From assembly GCA_030043395.1 (NCBI GenBank), contig JASHXW010000282.1:1-5623 (forward strand): a DNA stretch of 5,623 nt. The letters run 5' to 3'. The stretch comes from Streptosporangiaceae bacterium (GTDB lineage Bacteria; Actinomycetota; Actinomycetes; Streptosporangiales; Streptosporangiaceae). Within the stretch, counting starts at the first letter, position 1. Every line of letters begins with the position of its first letter. Both the position numbers and the translations under genes were made by a program. The notes beneath the pieces are model-generated. The model did no database searches. It saw only the letters and a list, made by a program, of their open reading frames with translations, and was not told the origin of the DNA. This document shows positions 1-4,576 of the stretch, in pieces.

Positions 1-46
1 GCGCCATGTCATGGGAAGCACCGCTGACGCCAGGCCAGGCCCGATG

Positions 47-52
47 AAGGAG
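47..52 (+). promoter_or_regulatory. Ribosome binding site of the SDR gene
   Basis: AAGGAG lies five bases before the ATG at 58. It is a near-perfect Shine-Dalgarno sequence and fixes that start. A TGA at 45-47 in the frame beginning at base 3 abuts this site, so an upstream gene may end here about ten bases before the SDR start. Too little sequence is present to prove it. No promoter is visible in the 57 bases available. Confidence 0.8.
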
Positions 53-57
53 CCCGC

Positions 58-834
58 ATGCTGCTGCAGGACAAGGTAGTCGTCGTCGGGGGGATTGGCC
101 CGGGACTTGGCCGGTCGATCGCGGTCCGCAGCGCCGAGCAGGGCGCCGACGTGGTGCTCGCCGCGCGGACCGAGTCCCGCCTGGAGGAGGTGGCGACGGA
201 GGTCAAGGCGCTCGGCCGGCGCGCACTCGCCGTCCCGACCGACATAGCCGACGCCGACGCTGTCGAGCGGCTGGTCGAGGCGACGCTCGGCGAGTTCGGC
301 CGGGCCGACGCCCTGGTCCACAACGCCCTGGCGATGCCGCCGATCAAGGACCTCAGCGTGGTGGACCTCGATGCGGTCCGCGCCGCGTTCGATGTCAACG
401 TGCTCGGCGCGCTGCGGCTGACCAGGCTGTTCACGCCTGCGCTCGCGGCCACCGGCGGCTCCGTCACCATGATCAACTCTATGGTGGTGCGTTTCTCGCA
501 GCGGACCATGGGCCCGTACAAGGCGACAAAGGCCGCCCTGCTCGCGGTCGCTCAGTCCCTGGCGAGCGAGCTCGGCCCGCAGGGCATCAGGGTCAACTCG
601 GTGGCACCCGGCCATATCTGGGGCGACTCGCTGCAGTGGTACTTCAGCTACCTGGCCCACAAGCGGGGAGTCGAGCCGCAGCAGGTTTACGACGAGACCG
701 CCGCGAACACGGACCTGCGCCGGCTGCCCGAGCCTGACGAGATCGCCGATGCCGTCATCTTCCTGGCCTCGCCGATGGCCAGGGCGATCACGGGGCAGTG
801 CATCGACGTCAACTGCGGCGAGTACCACCATTGA
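58..834 (+). CDS. SDR family NAD(P)-dependent oxidoreductase
   Basis: This 258-residue cytoplasmic enzyme is a classical short-chain dehydrogenase/reductase, a family that interconverts alcohols and ketones with NAD(P)(H). A single Rossmann domain fills the protein, and the length is normal. The cofactor loop is GGIGPGLG at residues 11-18, where the usual leading Thr of TGxxxGxG is Gly. R37 after the second strand suggests NADP(H), and D62 fits the adenine-contacting Asp. The catalytic tetrad is complete: N114, S141, Y154 and K158 (YKATK). The NNAG motif is changed to HNAL at 88-91. The VNSVAPG motif is at 178-184, and the C-terminus ends in the typical ITGQCIDVNCGE strand. The ATG at 58 has a strong ribosome site. 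The stop overlaps the probable TTG start of the sulfotransferase, so the two form an operon. From memory it resembles mycobacterial Rv3530c-like SDRs, which also neighbour a sulfotransferase. The substrate is unknown; a lipid or steroid alcohol/ketone is only an inference. Confidence 0.93.
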   Translation: MLLQDKVVVVGGIGPGLGRSIAVRSAEQGADVVLAARTESRLEEVATEVKALGRRALAVPTDIADADAVERLVEATLGEFGRADALVHNALAMPPIKDLSVVDLDAVRAAFDVNVLGALRLTRLFTPALAATGGSVTMINSMVVRFSQRTMGPYKATKAALLAVAQSLASELGPQGIRVNSVAPGHIWGDSLQWYFSYLAHKRGVEPQQVYDETAANTDLRRLPEPDEIADAVIFLASPMARAITGQCIDVNCGEYHH

Positions 835-2054
835 CCGGATCAGCCGGAACTGCCGGGTCGGCCGCCGCTTCGCGCCGGGGCGTCGGCACGGTCGACGACC
901 TGCACGCCTCGGCCATGAGGCGAACCGGGCTTGACGACTTCGGTGCCGACGACTACCGCGACGGCCTGGCTGTCTTGCTCGAGTCGTACGCGCGCGACGA
1001 GGACCTGACCGAGCTCGGCAGCAAGATGAGCCGGGTGTTCCTGCGCGACGCCCTGGCGGCCAGGCTGCTGAGCGAGGCGGCCTGGCGCACGTACCCGGAG
1101 CACGCGCAAGCCGGCATCGAGCAGCCGATCTTCGTGACCGGACTGCCCAGGACCGGGACCACGGCGCTGCACCGGCTGCTCACGGCGGACCCGGGCCACC
1201 AGGGCCTTGAGCTCTGGCTCACCCAGGTGCCGCAACCGCGGCCGCCGCGTGAGTCATGGCCAGCCAACCCGGTGTTCGCGGCAATCCAGGCCGCCTATGA
1301 ACAGCACCACGTCGAGCACCCGGAGTTCATGGGCGTGCACTACATCGCCGCGGACCAGGTCGAGGAGTGCTGGCAGGTACTGCGGCAGTCGATGCGCTCG
1401 ATCTCGTTCGAGTGCCTGGCTCACTTGCCGGCCTATTCAGCGTGGCTGGCTGGCCAGGACTGGACGGCCGCCTACCGCAGGCACCGGCGGAACCTGCAGC
1501 TCATCGGGCTGCCGGACCCTGGCCGGCGCTGGGTGCTGAAGAACCCGAGTCACCTGTTCGCGCTGGACGAGCTGCTCGCCGTGTACCCGGACGCGCTGGT
1601 GATCCAGACCCACCGGGCGCCACGGGTCGCGATCGGCTCGGCCTGCAGCCTGGCCGCGCACGCGACCGACGGCTGGTCCCGCCGGTTCACCGGCGCGGTG
1701 ATCGGGGCCGACCAGCTCGAGCTGTGGGGGCGCGGCCTGGATCACTTCATGGCAGCGCGAGCCAGGCACGATCCAGCCAGGTTCTGCGACGTCGGCTACG
1801 AGGACTTCGCCGCCGATCCGATCGGCACTGTCGAGTACGTCTACGGTTTCTTCGGGCTTACCCTGTCCGGGCCGGCCGCCGCCGCGATGCGCGCGATGCA
1901 GGCGGAGAGCACGCGCGGCGGGGCTTCGAGTGGCGGGGGAGCGGCGCGCGGCGCGGGCCGCGGGCACCAGTACTCGCTGGCCGACTTCGGCCTGACGGCC
2001 GAGCAGGTCGACGAGCGATTCGCCAGCTACCTCAGCGCAAGCCCGCCGCTGTGA
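831..2054 (+). CDS. PAPS-dependent sulfotransferase family protein
   Basis: This 407-residue cytoplasmic protein fits the bacterial sulfotransferase family (Pfam Sulfotransfer_3 type), which moves a sulfuryl group from PAPS to a hydroxyl of a small molecule or lipid. The 5'-phosphosulfate loop is GLPRTGTT at residues 104-111, after the strand PIFVT. The segment WVLKNPSHLFALDELL has K237 and H241. The 3'-phosphate-binding region is QTHRAP...GSACSL, with R262, S270 and S273; the family usually reads HRDP, so Ala replaces Asp. The N-terminus carries the family's LDDFG motif (34-38), and the C-terminus has YSLADFGLT. A Gly/Ala/Ser/Arg-rich stretch at about 361-378 looks like an insertion. I chose TTG 831, which overlaps the SDR stop as TTGA with a weak GGCGAG upstream. 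An ATG at 798 would run 37 bases into the SDR gene, and an ATG at 915 would cut close to the conserved LDDFG motif. It is probably translated by coupling to the SDR. The acceptor is unknown. Confidence 0.9.
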   Translation: MTGSAGTAGSAAASRRGVGTVDDLHASAMRRTGLDDFGADDYRDGLAVLLESYARDEDLTELGSKMSRVFLRDALAARLLSEAAWRTYPEHAQAGIEQPIFVTGLPRTGTTALHRLLTADPGHQGLELWLTQVPQPRPPRESWPANPVFAAIQAAYEQHHVEHPEFMGVHYIAADQVEECWQVLRQSMRSISFECLAHLPAYSAWLAGQDWTAAYRRHRRNLQLIGLPDPGRRWVLKNPSHLFALDELLAVYPDALVIQTHRAPRVAIGSACSLAAHATDGWSRRFTGAVIGADQLELWGRGLDHFMAARARHDPARFCDVGYEDFAADPIGTVEYVYGFFGLTLSGPAAAAMRAMQAESTRGGASSGGGAARGAGRGHQYSLADFGLTAEQVDERFASYLSASPPL

Positions 2055-2085
2055 CCTGTGCCGCGGAGCCTCTGCCTGCCACCGT

Positions 2086-2109
2086 GACGTTCACAGTCGC
2101 TGTGACGTC
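2086..2109. terminator. Possible bidirectional terminator hairpin
   Basis: TCACAG (2091-2096) and CTGTGA (2100-2105) are perfect inverted arms around a three-base TCG loop. The stem extends with GACG (2086-2089) pairing CGTC (2106-2109) if T2090 is bulged, giving about ten base pairs. It fills part of the 54-base gap between two convergent genes and touches the stop codon of the minus-strand gene. There is no T tract on either side, as is common for actinobacterial hairpins, so termination is inferred from position and symmetry. Confidence 0.5.
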
Positions 2110-2756
2110 TACCGCCGCCGGTCGTCGCTGAGCTCGGACTCGCCGACGTGGCCGTCCAGCCAGTCGCTGAGCGGCCGGGTAGCGACCAGGAACTCCCTGA
2201 CATAGTCCTTGGCCTTCGGCGAGCTCAGCCACGGCTCGACCGGCCACTCGTGCCAGGCGATCAGGCCCTTGTACTTCAGCAGCTCGATTCTCGGATGATC
2301 AGCGGGAAATCCACGCGGTGCCCTCTTCAGGTTGTCCCGGCCCTGGGCCTTGTAGCCATCGCTGGCCAGCTCGGCGATGGTCCGCTCGAGCTCGTGGCCG
2401 GTGAGGTCGTTCTCGACAGCTTGCCGGTAACGCTCGAGCTGGTCGGTTGCCATGTGGTACATGCCGTTGCCGGCCGCGAGCCCGCTGGCCGATAGCTGGA
2501 TGTACGCCGAGCCGATGCTCGCGCCGATGTTGGTCTTGTACGGCGTCTTGTCCGCGCTGAACCGCAGGTCACGATAGGGCCGGTAGATCTTGGCCTCGCC
2601 GAACTCCGCAGCGAGTTCCTCGGTGAGCTCGGCCATCGGGCGCAGCACCGCCTCGTCGTAGATCGCTTTGTGGGCGGTCCAGAACGAGCGGGAATTGTCG
2701 TTCTCGAGGTCCTCATAGAAGTCCAGTGCCTGCTCTGGCCACCCGCTGAACGTCAT
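2109..2756 (-). CDS. DUF2461 domain-containing protein
   Basis: This 215-residue protein matches the DUF2461 (TIGR02453) family, a widespread family for which I know no established biochemical function. The whole length is the domain, and the size is typical. Recognisable parts in order are FWTAHKAIYDE (25-35), the highly characteristic IYRPYRDLRFSADKTPYKTNIGA (57-79), the central YIQLSASGLAAGNGMY (85-100), and the PRGF-DHPRIELLKYKGL block (147-165). No signal peptide or membrane segment is visible, so it should be cytoplasmic. The ATG at 2756 is preceded on the minus strand by AGGGAAGG (plus coordinates 2765-2772) eight bases upstream, a good ribosome site. It is transcribed alone, convergent with the sulfotransferase and divergent from the ASST-family gene, so its neighbours give no functional clue. 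The family assignment is firm; the role is not known. Confidence 0.92.
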   Translation of the reverse strand: MTFSGWPEQALDFYEDLENDNSRSFWTAHKAIYDEAVLRPMAELTEELAAEFGEAKIYRPYRDLRFSADKTPYKTNIGASIGSAYIQLSASGLAAGNGMYHMATDQLERYRQAVENDLTGHELERTIAELASDGYKAQGRDNLKRAPRGFPADHPRIELLKYKGLIAWHEWPVEPWLSSPKAKDYVREFLVATRPLSDWLDGHVGESELSDDRRR

Positions 2757-3027
2757 TGCGCTTGCCTTCCCTGCCGCGTCGGCTAGCCGCGGCCCGTGCC
2801 TGCCGCTGCCTTCGCCAGGCTAGCTAGTCCTTCCGACGCTCGACGGCCAACTGGCCAGTAGTTGCAGGATGATCACGCCCAGGTGATGCAACCGACGAAG
2901 AGGCGCCCGGGCGCGTAGGCTACCGCTACCTCTGCCTCGTTTTGCGGTTAACGCCACGCCTACACGAGCTTTCGGTATGACTAGGTTCTCTGCAGGGTGT
3001 GGCCACTTAATACCTGAAAGGCCACCA
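2757..3027. other. Divergent intergenic region with palindromes
   Basis: This 271-base stretch separates two divergently transcribed genes and should hold both promoters. I found no pair of -35/-10 boxes good enough to call. It does contain clustered symmetric sequences: ACTGGCCAGT (2850-2859, a perfect ten-base palindrome), an imperfect hairpin with outer arms GTTGCA (2861-2866) and TGCAAC (2887-2892), and GCGCCCGGGCGC (2903-2914, a perfect twelve-base palindrome). GCTACC is repeated in tandem at 2919-2930. These could be operators, but GC-rich palindromes also arise by chance. An upstream in-frame ATG at 2977 exists but has no ribosome site and would bury the Tat signal of the ASST gene. 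Confidence 0.5.
3016..3021 (+). promoter_or_regulatory. Ribosome binding site of the ASST-family gene
   Basis: GAAAGG lies six bases before the ATG at 3028. It selects that start over the in-frame ATG at 2977 and places the twin-arginine motif at residues 6-12, where Tat signals belong. Confidence 0.7.
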
Positions 3028-4560
3028 ATGACCGAGCAGATCTCCCGCAGGCGGCTCTTCAGGCTGGCCGGCGCGTCCGTAGCCGGAGCGGCCGTTGTCG
3101 GCCTGAGCGACCGGGCGGTCTTCGCGCGTCCTTCGGGCTGGGGAAATTCCGGCTGGGGAAACGCGGGCTTTGGGTTCGTGCCGGTCCCGGCCAGCGAGCG
3201 GCTGCACTTCGTCACCCGCCCGGACGTGCAGCCACCGAAGATCGCGGTGACCCAGTACGGGCCGGTCTCACCGTCGCGGTACATCTTCGTCGACTCCCCG
3301 GCCAGCGGCCCGGGGTCCGGCGGCGCGGTCATACTCGACTCAGCCGGCGAGCTTGTCTGGTTCGGGCCGGACACCAGCACCGAGCACATCCTGGACTTCA
3401 ACACGCAAACGCTGAACGGCGAGCCAGTGCTGACGTGGTGGCAGGGGATAGTGGTCGATGGCCACGGCCAGGGCGAGGTCGTCATCGCCGATTCCACCTA
3501 CACGGTTCAGCAGACCATCCAGGTTCAGAACGGGCTCATGGCCGACCTGCACGAGTTCCTCATCACGCCGCAGAACACGGCGCTGATCAGCGCCTACGCC
3601 CGGCACGATGGCGTCGACCTTTCGGCGATAGGCGGCCCGACGTCTGGCTACATCTTCTCCGGCGTTTTCCAGGAGATCGACATCGCCACCGGCGAGCTGC
3701 TGTTCGAGTGGGATAGCTACCCGACCGTGCCGATTACGGAGAGCTACAAGCCGCTGGACGGGACGGGTACGCAGGCCCAGCCATTCGACTACTTCCACAT
3801 CAACTCGATCGACGTGGACAGCTCGGGTGACTTCCTGGTCTCGAGCCGGCACACCTGGACGATCTACCGGCTCAGCAAGACCGACGGCTCGATCGTGTGG
3901 CAGATGAACGGCATGAACTCAGACTTCACCATGGGACCTGGGGCCGCGTTCCACTGGCAGCATCACGTCCGACCGCACGGGCACGGCCAGCTGACGGTCT
4001 TCGACAACGGCGCGGCCGGGTCGATCCGGAATGAGAAGCGATCACGAGCGCTGATCCTCAGCTTCGACACCACGACGATGCAGGTGGACCTCGTCAAGGC
4101 CTTCGTCCACCCTGGCGTCGTGCGCGGGGCTGCCATGGGCAGCGCGCAGCTGCTGCCGGACGGCGACATGTTCGTCGACTGGGGCACGGCCGCGAGGTTC
4201 TCTCAGTTCTCCTCCACCGGCAAGCTGCTTCTCGACGGAGTCATGGTCCCGACCGCGCCCTCCTACCGCGCGTTCTCCAAACTGTGGACGGGCCAGCCGA
4301 CCGAGCCTCCCGCAGTGGTCGCCAAGCCGACCTCCAGCGGGGCGACCGTCTACGTGAGCTGGAACGGCGCAACCGAGGTGGCGGACTGGACTGTCCTCGC
4401 CGGTAAGTCAGCCACAGCCCTGAAACCTCTCACCACGGTCAAGAAGAGAGGGTTCGAGACCTCCATCGCCGTGACCAGCAAGGGCCCGTACTTCGCCGTG
4501 CAGGCCAAGAACGCGTCCGGACAAATCCTGTCCACCTCGGCGACGGTCGAAATCACCTGA
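3028..4560 (+). CDS. Tat-exported arylsulfotransferase (ASST) family protein
   Basis: This 510-residue protein matches the arylsulfotransferase family (Pfam ASST / Arylsulfotransferase_2 type). Characterised enterobacterial members transfer sulfate between phenols without PAPS, through a sulfo-histidine on a beta-propeller. A twin-arginine signal is clear: SRRRLFR at 6-12, a hydrophobic stretch to about 26, and likely cleavage after VFA (33). The mature N-terminus has GWGNS-GWGNA repeats (37-46). The propeller follows, with DLHEF (H175), FDYFHINSIDV (H257), the QHH-to-FDNG block (Q311, H312, D326, N327, G328), SRALIL (R340) and GSAQLLPDGD (371-380). H257, H312 and R340 are my best candidates for active-site residues. 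Residues about 427-510 form a fibronectin-III-like beta domain. The mature protein has no cysteine, so it lacks the disulfide reported for the E. coli enzyme. It stands alone, divergent from the DUF2461 gene. Activity is unproven; many actinobacterial members are uncharacterised, and a binding role is possible. Confidence 0.88.
   Translation: MTEQISRRRLFRLAGASVAGAAVVGLSDRAVFARPSGWGNSGWGNAGFGFVPVPASERLHFVTRPDVQPPKIAVTQYGPVSPSRYIFVDSPASGPGSGGAVILDSAGELVWFGPDTSTEHILDFNTQTLNGEPVLTWWQGIVVDGHGQGEVVIADSTYTVQQTIQVQNGLMADLHEFLITPQNTALISAYARHDGVDLSAIGGPTSGYIFSGVFQEIDIATGELLFEWDSYPTVPITESYKPLDGTGTQAQPFDYFHINSIDVDSSGDFLVSSRHTWTIYRLSKTDGSIVWQMNGMNSDFTMGPGAAFHWQHHVRPHGHGQLTVFDNGAAGSIRNEKRSRALILSFDTTTMQVDLVKAFVHPGVVRGAAMGSAQLLPDGDMFVDWGTAARFSQFSSTGKLLLDGVMVPTAPSYRAFSKLWTGQPTEPPAVVAKPTSSGATVYVSWNGATEVADWTVLAGKSATALKPLTTVKKRGFETSIAVTSKGPYFAVQAKNASGQILSTSATVEIT
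3136..3180 (+). repeat. 15-base tandem repeat encoding GWGNx
   Basis: Two 15-base units, at 3136-3150 and 3151-3165, share their first eleven bases (GGCTGGGGAAA) and encode GWGNS and GWGNA. A degenerate third unit (3166-3180) encodes GFGFV. The repeat lies just after the predicted Tat cleavage site, in the N-terminal tail of the mature ASST-family protein. Confidence 0.75.
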
Positions 4561-4574
4561 GTCCGGTTACTCGG
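4557..4574. terminator. Weak hairpin between convergent genes
   Basis: CTGAGT (4557-4562) can pair with ACTCGG (4569-4574) through six pairs, one of them a U-G wobble in RNA, around a six-base loop. It covers the ASST-family stop codon and most of the 16 bases before the MFS stop. A second short stem, CAGCG/CGCTG (4578-4590), lies inside the end of the MFS gene. Neither has a T tract, so this is a weak candidate based mainly on its position. Confidence 0.25.
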
Positions 4575-4576
4575 CG

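Noticed and set aside
9..521. A 170-codon minus-strand open frame opposite the SDR gene
   Set aside because: It is rich in Ser, Thr, Ala and Arg, as expected for antisense of a GC-rich gene, and has no motif or ribosome site.
1367..2131. A 254-codon plus-strand open frame inside the sulfotransferase gene
   Set aside because: Its composition is dominated by Arg, Ala, Gly and Pro, it has no recognisable domain, and the other frame holds all the sulfotransferase motifs.
2942..2987. Possible -35 (TTGCGG) and -10-like (TATGAC or TAGGTT) boxes before the ASST-family gene
   Set aside because: The spacings do not fit a sigma-70-type promoter, and the matches are poor, so I do not call a promoter.
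2977..3027. N-terminal extension of the ASST-family protein from the ATG at 2977
   Set aside because: No ribosome site precedes it, and it would add 17 residues before the Tat motif. The ATG at 3028 has GAAAGG in front and a standard signal peptide.
2820..3497. A minus-strand open frame spanning the divergent intergenic region and the start of the ASST-family gene
   Set aside because: Most of it is antisense to the Tat signal and propeller start, with no family resemblance and no clear ribosome site. It would also conflict with the divergent promoter arrangement.
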